This document shows, piece by piece, positions 27,260-36,607 of a stretch of DNA of 64,000 nt. Position 1 is the first letter of the stretch. Each line of letters begins with the position of its first letter. The notes under the pieces are model-generated. The model was not told the origin of the DNA. It searched no databases and was given only the letters and a program-made list of their open reading frames with translations. A program made the position numbers and the translations under genes. Source of the stretch: Herbinix sp. (GTDB lineage Bacteria; Bacillota; Clostridia; Lachnospirales; Lachnospiraceae); contig JAQZBN010000005.1 in NCBI GenBank assembly GCA_029238935.1, positions 89,466-153,465 of the forward strand. The letters are read 5' to 3'.

Positions 27260-29593
27260 TTATTGCTCCTTATAATAACTTAAAGTATCGATTAATTCCC
27301 GTGTTAATTCAATATTATCTTTCTGTAGCTGACGATATCTTCCTTCGATTTCTTTAATCTTCTTCTGTCTGTCTCTCTCGTATCTTGCCATAGCTTCCTC
27401 AAATAATGGTTGCTGTAATAGCTTTACCCTAAGCTCTCTGGAAAATGGGCAATAAGTTGCCATCATCTCTCGAACCGGCTTATTCAATTTTACTGCACCA
27501 TATGCTTCATTCTTGATCCATAACTCATAATCAATAACAAAGATCTCTCTGCTGCTGTTTTTTCCTTTTTGTATCTGTAATTTAATCTTTTCTTTCTTTT
27601 CTTCGGACAAGTCCTTATTTTTACGATAAAACTGAAGGTAATCGGAATACTCTGACGTAAGAGATTTGTACTTTATATTATTCCAAGCAGTACCTTGTAT
27701 TCTTCTACATAATTCCCATCGATATCTGCCAAGAATTCGTACCATAATCGTAAAAAGATTCGCATCAGTAAAAGAAGGCATAAGGATACGCCCTTCACTG
27801 TCACGATATTTACCGGTAATTTCCTGCCACATGATCCCATTGTCGCCATAATTTGGCATAAGAATGATATCTGGGTAAACTCTCTTTATGATATATTCCT
27901 TGGCAATGTTTTTCGCTTGATTTACGTATAATACTTCTCGATCAAAGACCGAAAAATCTACCTTCATGATTTCATTCATGGTTTCATTTATCTTGGACAC
28001 AGACAAGTAGAGTTGTTCTAAGTTGTTGATAAATTGGTCTTTTGATAAAAATGGTACAAAGACACTAATTTGACCGCTGGTTAGACGGCTATTGTAACGA
28101 ATCATGTTTTGTAGTTCATAATTCAACCGTCGAATTGGAGATTCCGTCCATTCTTTTACATCTTTTTCGGTTAACTTGCCCTGTTTTCTTAAACTAGCTA
28201 ATACTTCTGGATAGTCCAAATCAAATTCATTCTTTGAAGGTTCTTTCTTTCCTTCATAAATCAATGTAAGCCATTCTTTCGTATTATACACCTTATACGG
28301 ACCGGTTGGCTTTTCATCTTGTAGGAAACAAAGAGCCAGTAATTGATCCTTGGTCAGCAATTTTTCCTCAGCTAACCCATATTTTAAAAACAAGTCTACC
28401 GCTCTTGGTACCTGTTTATCCTCATAAGCTTTAATAAAAGTTCTCTGATATAGTTCATAATGATTGTCTGATAATTGTTTTCTAAGAAATCGGCTATTAT
28501 CATCTGTTGCATATCTATCCTTTGCATTCATATATTCGAGCATGCATTTTTTCATTTCCTCTGCTCGGTCAGGCTCAACTCCTGCATAAGTTATAATCTT
28601 GCTAAAGGAATCCCTTAAATCCTCTAACGCATCATTTGCAGCTTTCGGGGAGTATTTAAGATGGGAATCCGTACTTTTATCTTTTTCCTTGGTTCCGGTC
28701 AGAAGCAGACAATAAATTTCTTCCATCCGATTACGATCTATCGATAATTTACATTCTATGTTGCTGAAGTAAAAATTCTCTATTTTATTAAGTTCATCCA
28801 CCATGGTATCAATCATATCTACAATCTGTGAATTGTTACCCCCGGCATTTTCTATTTCAAGTGCAAGACCTGCTACCAAAAGAAAGAGACAGGTTTCACT
28901 TCCATCAGCCAATGCATTCACCAAAAACACTACATCTTCCGACAATTTTTTCAAAGCTTCCAGCTGAAGGTTTACAATGTCGATCTGATCTTCAACCTGA
29001 TATAGGGTTACACTATTACCGTATGAATAGAATGCCTTAACAACATCAAGTGGTATATTCTTACATTCTTTATAATAATCTATCCGGGGTTTTTGCAGTT
29101 CCAAATCATTCACTATACCGGGAAGTACTGCCATTTGCTTCGAAGCCTTTATTTTATATCCCAAACGGGTTCCCGTTCCTACATAGTCCTTATAGCTCTC
29201 TGTTACAAATGTAGAAAGTCTCATCCCATGTTTGATTAGACCCTCATAGATACGATCCAACTCCGCAATATACCTATGGAATGAGGCAACCAAGAGGCCA
29301 TGATAATCCTTATTCGATGAAAGCAAAGATTCCAACTCTTCCTCACGGTTTACAGCAAATACATATAAGATAACGTCATCAAGCGATACATAAGTACTTT
29401 GATACTTACCAACATATAAGTCATTGACACCTAAAAAACTTCCTGCACCAGCGATTATCTTAGAACCGCTGTTCATAATCTGGACTCTGCCTTTTAATAA
29501 GAGGCCTATGCTAAATACCGGTTCTTCTGCGGTATATATAACTGTTCCTTTAGCAAATTGATTTACTGCATTGGGATTTATCTTTAATTCCAT
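27260..29593 (-). CDS. Large cytoplasmic protein with N-terminal cNMP-binding domain
   Basis: 777 aa, GAGGTG before the ATG. Residues ~10-110 are a Crp-like cyclic-nucleotide-binding beta-roll (FAKGTVIYTAEEPVFSIGLLLKGRVQIM, GAGSFLGVNDLY). The rest is helical and soluble, and ends in a coiled coil (RDRQKKIKEIEGRYRQLQKD). No DNA-binding helix-turn-helix or membrane helix is seen. Related proteins occur next to the TPR gene in Lachnospiraceae as far as I recall. The classic phosphate-binding arginine motif of cAMP receptors is not evident, so ligand binding is doubtful. The function is unknown. Confidence 0.72.
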   Translation of the reverse strand: MELKINPNAVNQFAKGTVIYTAEEPVFSIGLLLKGRVQIMNSGSKIIAGAGSFLGVNDLYVGKYQSTYVSLDDVILYVFAVNREEELESLLSSNKDYHGLLVASFHRYIAELDRIYEGLIKHGMRLSTFVTESYKDYVGTGTRLGYKIKASKQMAVLPGIVNDLELQKPRIDYYKECKNIPLDVVKAFYSYGNSVTLYQVEDQIDIVNLQLEALKKLSEDVVFLVNALADGSETCLFLLVAGLALEIENAGGNNSQIVDMIDTMVDELNKIENFYFSNIECKLSIDRNRMEEIYCLLLTGTKEKDKSTDSHLKYSPKAANDALEDLRDSFSKIITYAGVEPDRAEEMKKCMLEYMNAKDRYATDDNSRFLRKQLSDNHYELYQRTFIKAYEDKQVPRAVDLFLKYGLAEEKLLTKDQLLALCFLQDEKPTGPYKVYNTKEWLTLIYEGKKEPSKNEFDLDYPEVLASLRKQGKLTEKDVKEWTESPIRRLNYELQNMIRYNSRLTSGQISVFVPFLSKDQFINNLEQLYLSVSKINETMNEIMKVDFSVFDREVLYVNQAKNIAKEYIIKRVYPDIILMPNYGDNGIMWQEITGKYRDSEGRILMPSFTDANLFTIMVRILGRYRWELCRRIQGTAWNNIKYKSLTSEYSDYLQFYRKNKDLSEEKKEKIKLQIQKGKNSSREIFVIDYELWIKNEAYGAVKLNKPVREMMATYCPFSRELRVKLLQQPLFEEAMARYERDRQKKIKEIEGRYRQLQKDNIELTRELIDTLSYYKEQ

Positions 29594-29770
29594 TCTGCTT
29601 CACCTCATTCATCTCACACTACAATATCAAGCCTAGGTTTATTATATACTATTATTTATATAACAGAAAGCATAACCTGTCAATTTTACGCAAATTAATA
29701 CATCTTTTTTAGATTATGCACGATAAAGGGATATTACTAATTTCTGCGTTTGGTTTGTAGCTATATAATA

Positions 29771-29812
29771 AAAAAACCGTCTCTTTCGGAACTCTCCGAA
29801 TGAAACAGTCTC
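29771..29812 (-). terminator. Terminator of the SRP RNA gene
   Basis: On the minus strand GACTGTTTCATTCGGA folds on TCCGAAAGAGACGG and is followed by TTTTTT, about 20 bases after the mature 3' end. Confidence 0.8.
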
Positions 29813-29831
29813 TCATAGTTTATATTAAATT

Positions 29832-30093
29832 CCGTGCGCTCTGCTTCGAATGCTCTCTACAAGCGTTACCTTTACAGTTAACTCGGTCCAGGCACCCTTA
29901 CGGCACACAGGATATTTTGCTTAGTGCTGCTTCATTCCTGACCTGACACGGTTCACAAATTCCTGTTGCGTAAGACCCAAACGTCAACATCACTTATAAA
30001 GGGCAGCCCTACAAAGAGTCACCCTAGGCAGAACATCACCCCTGCTGTAGCGGATTGCAGGTACAGGGCACCGCTATCTCCCCGGCTGCACGG
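29832..30093 (-). ncRNA. ffs: Signal recognition particle RNA, large bacterial type
   Basis: 262 bases. The minus strand holds the invariant domain IV: GAACCGTGTCAGGTC, then GAAGCAGCACTAAGC, flanked by TCCTGTGTGCCGTAAGGGTGC. The Alu part, CCGGGGAGATAGCGGTGCCC with TGTACCTGCAATCCGCTA, is at the 5' end. The termini CCGTGC and GCACGG pair. With Ffh it forms the SRP that targets membrane proteins. The Alu domain makes it the long ~270-nt Firmicutes form. It follows tadA, a common arrangement. The 5' and 3' ends are inferred from the closing helix. Confidence 0.95.
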
Positions 30094-30245
30094 AAACTTT
30101 ATGACAAAGGATACAAATAACTTTACTTGCATTTACATTTTACTATTAAATCGCAAATGCACGTATACTAACCAAATAAATTCGTATTTATCGTTTTCTT
30201 TATAAAAACGCTGTATTGCAAGTATAAGGCTTTTTGATAAGGATG

Positions 30246-30722
30246 TCAACCCTTATGTAGCTTTTCCTGCTTATTCCTAATTCTTAGTTCCTGAAAGAAA
30301 TCCTGAAGTATTTTTGCGCACTCCTCTTCCATGACTCCCGTGATTAGTTCCACCTGATGATTGAACTGTTCCATTTGCAATATATTTAAAATAGATCCGG
30401 CACAACCAGCCTTCGGATTCATGGTTCCTACCACAACCTGTTTCATACGGGACTGAACGATCGCTCCAGCACACATCTGACAGGGCTCTAAGGTTACGTA
30501 CATGACGCAGTCCTCCAGACGCCAATCACCCATTTTCTTACTTGCTTGTTCAATTGCCAGAAGCTCTGCATGAGCCAATGTAGTCTTTTTGGTATTACGT
30601 TTATTATAACCCCTGCCGATGATTTTATCCTGATAAACAATCACACAACCAATGGGTACTTCACCGATCTTATAAGCTTTTTTCGCCTGCTTCAGTGCTT
30701 CTTTCATAAATATATCATTCAT
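30246..30722 (-). CDS. tadA: tRNA adenosine(34) deaminase
   Basis: 158 aa from the ATG seven codons inside the ORF, which has AAGGAAG upstream. It converts A34 of tRNA-Arg(ACG) to inosine. The zinc/catalytic motifs are HAELLAIE (His and Glu) and PCQMCAGAI (two Cys). The start ALKQAKKAYKIGEVPIGCVIV is characteristic. SRP RNA lies ~150 bases downstream on the same strand. Confidence 0.95.
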   Translation of the reverse strand: MNDIFMKEALKQAKKAYKIGEVPIGCVIVYQDKIIGRGYNKRNTKKTTLAHAELLAIEQASKKMGDWRLEDCVMYVTLEPCQMCAGAIVQSRMKQVVVGTMNPKAGCAGSILNILQMEQFNHQVELITGVMEEECAKILQDFFQELRIRNKQEKLHKG

Positions 30723-30801
30723 GGTAATCTTCCTTTTCATCTGGACGAGTACTTCCTAATCTGTTATAGTTATTGTATCATAACCCCGGTAAGGAGACAA
30801 T

Positions 30802-31497
30802 ATGCAGATCTACGGCTTTAACAAAACAACATTATTAGACTATCCCAAACATCTGGCAGCCACGATATTTCTTGGCGGCTGTAACTTTCGATGCCCCTTC
30901 TGTCATAATGCTTCCCTGGTAACGAAGTTATATTCTCAGCCAACCATACCTGTGGAAGAGGTATTTTCATATCTTCAAAAAAGAAAAAAAATACTAGAAG
31001 GTGTATGTATTACCGGTGGTGAACCGACTCTCTATGCTGAGCTTCCTGATTTCATAAAAGACATTAAGTCCCTGGGCTTAAAAGTTAAATTAGATACCAA
31101 TGGATCCAATCCCTCGATGTTAGAAAGTTTGGTACAGAATAGTTTAATTGATTATGTAGCTATGGATATTAAAAATAGCAAAGAACATTACGGTTTTTCC
31201 GTCGGCGTTCCTAACTATGACGTAACACCAATCTGTGAAAGTGTTTCCTATCTATTAACTGATCCGGTGGATTATGAGTTCCGCACTACGATTGTTCAAG
31301 AACATCACAACGAACAGGATATTCATTCTATTGGGGAATGGATTCGAGGTGCCAAAGCATATTATTTACAATCCTATCAAGATTCCGGTGATGTTATCAC
31401 TCCTGGTTTGAACAGCCACACTATAGAAACCCTTCAAACCTTCACAAAAGTCCTAACACCTTATGTACAACAGGTATCCTTACGAGGAATCTCATAG
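30802..31497 (+). CDS. Anaerobic ribonucleotide reductase activating-type radical SAM protein
   Basis: 231 aa, AAGGAGACA before the ATG. The radical SAM cluster motif GGCNFRCPFCHNAS (CxxxCxxC) is at ~25-38, and GVCITGGEPTL is the SAM-binding GGE motif. Start MQIYGFNKTTLLDYPKHLAATIF matches the NrdG-like 'activating protein' group often found alone. It would reductively cleave SAM to make a glycyl radical on a partner enzyme. No nrdD is in the window, so the partner is unknown. Confidence 0.88.
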   Translation: MQIYGFNKTTLLDYPKHLAATIFLGGCNFRCPFCHNASLVTKLYSQPTIPVEEVFSYLQKRKKILEGVCITGGEPTLYAELPDFIKDIKSLGLKVKLDTNGSNPSMLESLVQNSLIDYVAMDIKNSKEHYGFSVGVPNYDVTPICESVSYLLTDPVDYEFRTTIVQEHHNEQDIHSIGEWIRGAKAYYLQSYQDSGDVITPGLNSHTIETLQTFTKVLTPYVQQVSLRGIS

Positions 31498-31543
31498 TAA
31501 AGTTTCATTATTATTGCCAACAAGCAGAAAACGGGGTTTTTCT

Positions 31544-32143
31544 ATGTTAATGACCTATGAAACAAACCGTCTCATACTAAAAATACTTCACAAAGACTCT
31601 GCTCCTGAGGTCCTTGCCTTTTATGAGGAGAATAAATCCTTCTTTGAACCTTGGGAACCGAAGAGAGCTGAGAACTTTTATACTCTCGCTTATCAGAGGG
31701 CTGTCTTAGCTGCAGAGTATCATAATATGTCTGAGGGTAATTTCTTAAGATACTGGGTGTTTTTAAAGGATCATCCGGAGGAAATTATCGGTACGTTCTG
31801 TTTTCAAAACTTTTTAAAATTGCCCTATCAAAGCTGCTGTATTGGATATAAGTACGCAAAAAAGCATACCCGAAATGGATATGCCTATGAAAGTGTTCAA
31901 AAAGGTATCTCCGTTATCTTTGAAGACTTTTGCATTCATCGTATTGAAGCTTTTATTATGCCAAGTAATTTACCTTCCAGGCAGTTAATTGAAAAACTAA
32001 ACTTTGAACCGGAAGGGCTTGCGAAATCACTTGCTAAGGTGGATGGTATTTGGACGGATCACCTTCGATTTGCAATAATTAACCCCAAGGATCTTTCGCA
32101 TAAATCAGAATGGACCCATCCAAACAGTCTTCCCTTATTGTAA
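31544..32143 (+). CDS. GNAT-family N-acetyltransferase, RimJ/RimL type
   Basis: 199 aa starting at the ATG after GGGG; the longer ORF overlaps the previous gene. TNRLILKILHKDSAPEVLAFY, the central GIGYKYAKKHTRNGYAYESVQ-like acetyl-CoA loop (here IGYKYAKKHTRNGYAYES), and IEAFIMPSNLPSRQLIEKLNFEPEG are typical of RimJ/RimL acetyltransferases. These acetylate protein N-termini or small amines; the target is unknown. The 3' end overlaps the convergent gene by nine bases. Confidence 0.88.
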   Translation: MLMTYETNRLILKILHKDSAPEVLAFYEENKSFFEPWEPKRAENFYTLAYQRAVLAAEYHNMSEGNFLRYWVFLKDHPEEIIGTFCFQNFLKLPYQSCCIGYKYAKKHTRNGYAYESVQKGISVIFEDFCIHRIEAFIMPSNLPSRQLIEKLNFEPEGLAKSLAKVDGIWTDHLRFAIINPKDLSHKSEWTHPNSLPLL

Positions 32144-33796
32144 CACAATTGGTATATACCAATAACCAAATTCTCCCTGTCTGAGATCTCTTTTGCGAAT
32201 GGATTTAAAATTTTCAAAGCCAAACATTCTGGCCATAAAATGTTCGCGATTATTGTAGATGCCCGGAACGCCTAATATGTAACGGCAACCAAAACGATCT
32301 TTTATCTTAGCAAATATCAGATGCTGATAACAATAAAAACCATGAAGAAGAAAGCTATTATTACTGAGTACCCAAGCATCCATCGGTAAGTAACCAATAT
32401 CCTTCGGTTCAATCTTTACACAGAGGATTACTTCATTATCTTCAAAAGGATACATTCTTGGATAGCTGTCAAAGATTCTTTGAGCCTGTGGGTGTTCTGT
32501 ATTTTCCCAATCCTCCATACTATTAAAGTTCATAGTCTCCAGAGTATCCTCCTCCAAATCCTCCTGAGCCACTTCCTTTTCATTTTCTTTTGTTTGCTCC
32601 CACATTAGTTCATCCATCTCTTCTTTTTTCTCTTCCCTTTGGTTCTTAATATCTTCCTCTACTTTGTCGAGGTCAACACCGGTATCCAGTTCAATCGATT
32701 GGATGGAAGCCTGTTCACCAAACATAAACTCATTTGTATTTCGTATTCTTTCCTGATATCTACTTTTCGGAGGGACGTACTTGGGAAGCACTCCGCTGCG
32801 ATATCTCGGTTTATATTCCTGTGCCGCTTCCTGCACTTCTTCTTTGCTTTCTACTTTCAAATCAACTTTCTGTACATCTCTGTCCTCTGTATTGATCTCT
32901 ACTGCACTCTCACTATTTGGTTCTGAGTCAAGTTCCACTCTCGATAGAGTAAGTTCCTGTTCTATGGCTTCTTCTACCATTCCTATGGTGCTAAGATCGA
33001 TTTCACTATCCAATGATTGCTCTTCTATATGTTCAATTATATTCTCTACTTCATTCTCTACAACATTCTCTACAACATTCTCTTCTACATTTTCTACTAC
33101 GCTCTCTATTCTATGCTCTGCTATATGTTCTTTTATGGGGGCTGCTATGGACTTATTTCTGAATTCCTCTTTTCGTTCTTCATATTTCTCTTCCGCTGTA
33201 CGTTCCACGACTAATTTTAAATTCTGTTCTATTCTATTCTTTACAGACTCTATATCCTCATCAGAAGTTTCCTTAGCATCCTCATTTACCTTAACGATAA
33301 CTTTTTCTTTCTCAGCTTCTTCCTGAAGCATATCCATTTTTGCTTGATGTCCTTCCGGTGATATCGAAACTCCTTCCGATTTCATTTTCTTCCCATGATT
33401 TGGCTTTAGGGCATCTTGAACTGCCTTTTGGGTAATCGGTTTGTCATCCCACTCCGTTGCAAAGAAGATTTCATCATTCAAAAATAGAATCAGTCCGCCC
33501 ATATCAGAAAGAGCGTATCCGGAGTTCATTATATTTGTTTCATTGGCAGTTAGTTTGCTGTCCATTACATGACTTTTAAGGGCTGAATCTCCCAGATAAA
33601 TCAATTCCATCCCATCGTCGTCCCGCTGAATTAAGTATGTAGGAAAGATACTATCCGATTGCCCAAGCAGTTGTAGATGCAGGGTAATTTTACATTGACC
33701 ATTCTTAGCTTCTACCCTGACATATCCTATATTATTTTTCTTAACCCCTCGTTCGTATTGATAAATATACGATACCATTCTTTTATAATCAGCCAA
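32135..33796 (-). CDS. DUF6128-type protein with repetitive acidic linker
   Basis: 553 aa from a TTG that follows AAAGGAGTGA by four bases. The N-terminal ~130 residues (KRMVSYIYQYERGVKKNNIGYVRVEAKNGQC and onward) fit a domain family known from Lachnospiraceae (DUF6128, from memory). A ~280-residue acidic, low-complexity linker follows, including ENVVENVVENEVENII repeats. The C-terminal ~110 residues form a second folded domain (HPQAQRIFDSYPRMYPFEDNE, then KIKDRFGCRYILGVPGIYNNREHFMARMFGF). No signal peptide or membrane helix is visible. Function unknown; it is likely cytoplasmic and protein-interacting. Confidence 0.75.
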   Translation of the reverse strand: MADYKRMVSYIYQYERGVKKNNIGYVRVEAKNGQCKITLHLQLLGQSDSIFPTYLIQRDDDGMELIYLGDSALKSHVMDSKLTANETNIMNSGYALSDMGGLILFLNDEIFFATEWDDKPITQKAVQDALKPNHGKKMKSEGVSISPEGHQAKMDMLQEEAEKEKVIVKVNEDAKETSDEDIESVKNRIEQNLKLVVERTAEEKYEERKEEFRNKSIAAPIKEHIAEHRIESVVENVEENVVENVVENEVENIIEHIEEQSLDSEIDLSTIGMVEEAIEQELTLSRVELDSEPNSESAVEINTEDRDVQKVDLKVESKEEVQEAAQEYKPRYRSGVLPKYVPPKSRYQERIRNTNEFMFGEQASIQSIELDTGVDLDKVEEDIKNQREEKKEEMDELMWEQTKENEKEVAQEDLEEDTLETMNFNSMEDWENTEHPQAQRIFDSYPRMYPFEDNEVILCVKIEPKDIGYLPMDAWVLSNNSFLLHGFYCYQHLIFAKIKDRFGCRYILGVPGIYNNREHFMARMFGFENFKSIRKRDLRQGEFGYWYIPIVLQ

Positions 33797-34010
33797 AAAA
33801 TCACTCCTTTAATTCCCTCTTACAGACTGGGTTCATTGATAATTCTATTCAATATATTCGATGTGACGGATCAATATTCCTATCCTGTCCATCTATTCCG
33901 ATTCAGTAAAATCTCCCTGAAATAACCCATCCTTTATGGGATAAGATCTTATGACACAATCACTTTATCCTATGATAAAAAAGTTGATCTGGTTACTAAA
34001 TAATAAATAA

Positions 34011-34068
34011 AAAAAGCTGTTATCTCTTATCTCCTTCCCTTAAGAAGAAATAAGAAATAACAACTTTA
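34011..34068 (-). terminator. Terminator of the tatD-rsmA operon
   Basis: Minus-strand stem AAGTTGTTATTTCTTAT with ATAAGAGATAACAGCTT, then seven Ts. The 33797-34010 stretch holds no gene. Confidence 0.85.
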
Positions 34069-34075
34069 TCTTTTT

Positions 34076-34939
34076 TTATAGTGAAGAAAAATAATTCGCC
34101 AGACTCGCAAATTGTTCCAGTGTTAATGCTTCCCCTCGTATGTTTTCTGAAAACCCCAATGCAGTTAATCCTTTGATAATATCCTCTTTCGGTAAATTAA
34201 TCTCCGGTGAATTATTAAGGCCATTTACAAGGGTTTTTCTCCTTTGATTAAACGATGCTCGGATCATACGAAATAATAATCCTTCATCTAAAACTTTAAT
34301 CGGGGAATCCTTGTGTAGCGTCAATCGAATAACAGCCGAGCCTACGTTTGGTCGTGGCATAAAGCAGTTGGCTGGTACATTTGCAGCGATATAAGGCTTG
34401 GCATAATATTGAACCGCCAGGGATAGCGCACCATAATCCTTACTACCTGGGGCAGCCTGCATTCGTTCTGCGACTTCCTTCTGCACCATAACCGTTACAT
34501 TAATGAGTGGAATATGTTGTTCAAACAAAGCCATAATGATTGGTGTTGTAATGTAGTAAGGAAGGTTAGCAACCACCTTAATTGGTCTTCCGCCATTTTT
34601 TTCATTGATCAGGGAAAGTATATCTACCTTTAAAATATCCTGATTTAACACTGTCACGTTATCATAAGCCGAAAGCGTATCCTCCAAGATAGGAAGCAGC
34701 ATTTTATCTATTTCCACCGCTAGGACCTCTCTTGCATTTTCACAAAGATATTGTGTCAGTGTTCCGATACCCGGACCGATTTCCAAAACAAAGTCATCCT
34801 TTGTTATGTCGGCAGCTCGTATTATTTTCTCCAAAACATGGGTATCAATTAAAAAGTTCTGTCCAAATTTTTTTTGAAATATAAACTTATATTTATTTAA
34901 TATTTCTATTGTATTTTTAGGATTGCCTAACTCCGCCAT
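34076..34939 (-). CDS. rsmA: 16S rRNA A1518/A1519 dimethyltransferase
   Basis: 287 aa, GAGAGGT before the ATG. It dimethylates two adenines in the 3' helix of 16S rRNA (KsgA). Motifs: KKFGQNFLIDTHVLEKI, SAM site VLEIGPGIGTLTQYL, VEIDKMLLPIL, catalytic VANLPYYITTPI, and RPNVGSAVIRL. It is encoded 42 bases after tatD in the same direction, as in many Firmicutes (there often with rnmV between). Confidence 0.97.
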   Translation of the reverse strand: MAELGNPKNTIEILNKYKFIFQKKFGQNFLIDTHVLEKIIRAADITKDDFVLEIGPGIGTLTQYLCENAREVLAVEIDKMLLPILEDTLSAYDNVTVLNQDILKVDILSLINEKNGGRPIKVVANLPYYITTPIIMALFEQHIPLINVTVMVQKEVAERMQAAPGSKDYGALSLAVQYYAKPYIAANVPANCFMPRPNVGSAVIRLTLHKDSPIKVLDEGLLFRMIRASFNQRRKTLVNGLNNSPEINLPKEDIIKGLTALGFSENIRGEALTLEQFASLANYFSSL

Positions 34940-34981
34940 CGTTTACCTCTCATTATAAAAGCCTTTTTCGCTATTCAACTA

Positions 34982-35761
34982 TTACCGATCCATTCCATTT
35001 GGGAAATATAAGCGTCTCGCATTTTCGTTCGTAACCTGAACTACGGTCTCATAATCAACCCCTTTGATATTAGCTATCTCTTTCGCAACATAAGACAGAT
35101 TTAATGAGGTATTTCTTTGACCTCTTTTGGGAACGGGGGAAAGATATGGACAGTCCGTCTCCAGTACCAATTGGTTGAGGGGAGCATACTCCACCACGTC
35201 CTTTAATTTCTTTGCATTGGTAAACGTAACGACTCCTCCAATGCCCAAATAATAGCCCTGATTGAGATATTGTCTTGCCTGTTCCAATCCGTATCCAAAG
35301 CAATGTATAATCCCGCCCATCTCCTCTGCTTTGGCTTCCTTCATCATGGAAAAGGTATCATTGGCTGCATCTCTGCTGTGAATAACAAGGGGAAGACTAA
35401 GTTCTCTTGCCAGTTCCAGTTGTCTTGCAAACCATTTTTTCTGCGTTTCCCGATCCGGTGTATCCCAGTAATAGTCCAGTCCGATTTCACCTATGGCAAC
35501 ATTTTTAGGATGCTTTGCCTTCGCTTTTAACCATGTAAATATATCTTCATCCAGTTCCATCGAAGAACTGGGGTGTATTCCGATGGCTCCGTACACATAA
35601 GGGTAGGTTTCTATCAGCGATATGGTCTTATCAATGGTTGATAACGCTGAGCTGACATTAATTACAAACTCGATTCCTTCCCCTGGTAAGCTATTTAATA
35701 TTTCATGTCTGTCATCATTGAATGCATCGTCTTCATAATGGGCATGTGTTTCAAAAATCAT
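34982..35761 (-). CDS. tatD: TatD-family metal-dependent deoxyribonuclease
   Basis: 259 aa. The start MIFETHAHYEDDAF carries the HxH metal motif; further metal ligands are in AIGEIGLDYYWD, LVIHSRDA, IIHCFGYG and ETDCPYLSP. The family are 3'-5' exo/endonucleases linked to DNA repair. It is the first gene of the tatD-rsmA pair. Confidence 0.95.
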   Translation of the reverse strand: MIFETHAHYEDDAFNDDRHEILNSLPGEGIEFVINVSSALSTIDKTISLIETYPYVYGAIGIHPSSSMELDEDIFTWLKAKAKHPKNVAIGEIGLDYYWDTPDRETQKKWFARQLELARELSLPLVIHSRDAANDTFSMMKEAKAEEMGGIIHCFGYGLEQARQYLNQGYYLGIGGVVTFTNAKKLKDVVEYAPLNQLVLETDCPYLSPVPKRGQRNTSLNLSYVAKEIANIKGVDYETVVQVTNENARRLYFPNGMDR

Positions 35762-35970
35762 AATTTATCCTCTTTTTTCCGTTTCTTTTACGGGTTGAAA
35801 TGAAATCCTTCTTCTTAGTCTCTATGTAATTATTAACCCAATTGCACGGGTTATCCTTAATTTTTATTCTTTCGCAGCCATAACTTTACCATTTCTTCCC
35901 GAATAATGCAAGAAGTAATCGCAAAATCATCCTAGGCCCTGTAATCTATTTTACTAAGTATAAGGTAAAA

Positions 35971-36034
35971 GAGGGGGATGCGCAGCAAGATCACCTTGTT
36001 GGTGCATCATGTAATCTGACCTGCATCCCAAAGC
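35971..36034 (-). terminator. Hairpin after the 51-aa ORF
   Basis: GGGATGC (35975-35981) pairs with GCATCCC (36023-36029), with a long loop and a weak T-tract (CTCTTTTACC) on the minus strand. It could be a terminator for the small gene just upstream. The remainder of 35762-36607 shows nothing else convincing. Confidence 0.45.
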
Positions 36035-36038
36035 CAAC

Positions 36039-36194
36039 TCAAACGTCTCTATATTTATTATTCTGACGTCCGACTCCTTCTTTTCTTACATTATGATTTT
36101 GATTTTGATTTTGAGTTTTTACGGAGTTCGTAATGCTATTAAATTCTTCTTTTTCTATCTTTTGTTGAAATTTTTCCTGTTTCTCTTTGTCCAT
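36039..36194 (-). CDS. Small hydrophilic protein, 51 aa, unknown
   Basis: Minus-strand ORF with ATG at 36192-36194 and TGA at 36039-36041. AGAGGTGAAATAG precedes the ATG, a strong ribosome site. The protein reads MDKEKQEKFQQKIEKEEFNS, then ITNSVKTQNQNQNHN, then VRKEGVGRQNNKYRDV. It is Lys/Glu/Gln/Asn-rich with no hydrophobic stretch and a short (QN) repeat. It looks like the small intrinsically disordered or spore proteins common in Clostridia, but I do not recognise a family. Confidence 0.6.
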   Translation of the reverse strand: MDKEKQEKFQQKIEKEEFNSITNSVKTQNQNQNHNVRKEGVGRQNNKYRDV

Positions 36195-36607
36195 CTATTT
36201 CACCTCTCAGAAATAGTATCTCAAAAGGAAATAAATTTATCCTAACACTTACTATGACTGTGTATCCTTTGGAATAAACGAAAAGCATTCTTATATTGCA
36301 TTTCATATTTTACTATTACGGACTGATTATCTTTTTTCTTATCTTGACATCAATTAGCTTTTGGATCTTTTTATCTTCAAAATTTATTTCTAACCAAAGC
36401 GTTCATCTTAGTCATTTCGAGACATATAGTAAGGTTTTATCGGGTGTTGTTTAGGGTTATTACTTTCTATTTTTATAATATTATTAAGATTTATAAATAG
36501 TTAAGTTAACTAATTCTTAAAATATCAATTAATTAGATAGGATTGATATGAATAATATAATTTACCAGATATTGATAATCGAGTCAATAGAAATTTATCA
36601 TATTTTG

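Noticed and set aside
29966..30205. 79-codon plus-strand ORF
   Set aside because: It overlaps the SRP RNA on the other strand.
32781..33326. 181-codon plus-strand ORF rich in Ser/Thr/Phe
   Set aside because: It is the antisense shadow of the acidic repeat in the DUF6128 gene and lacks a ribosome site.
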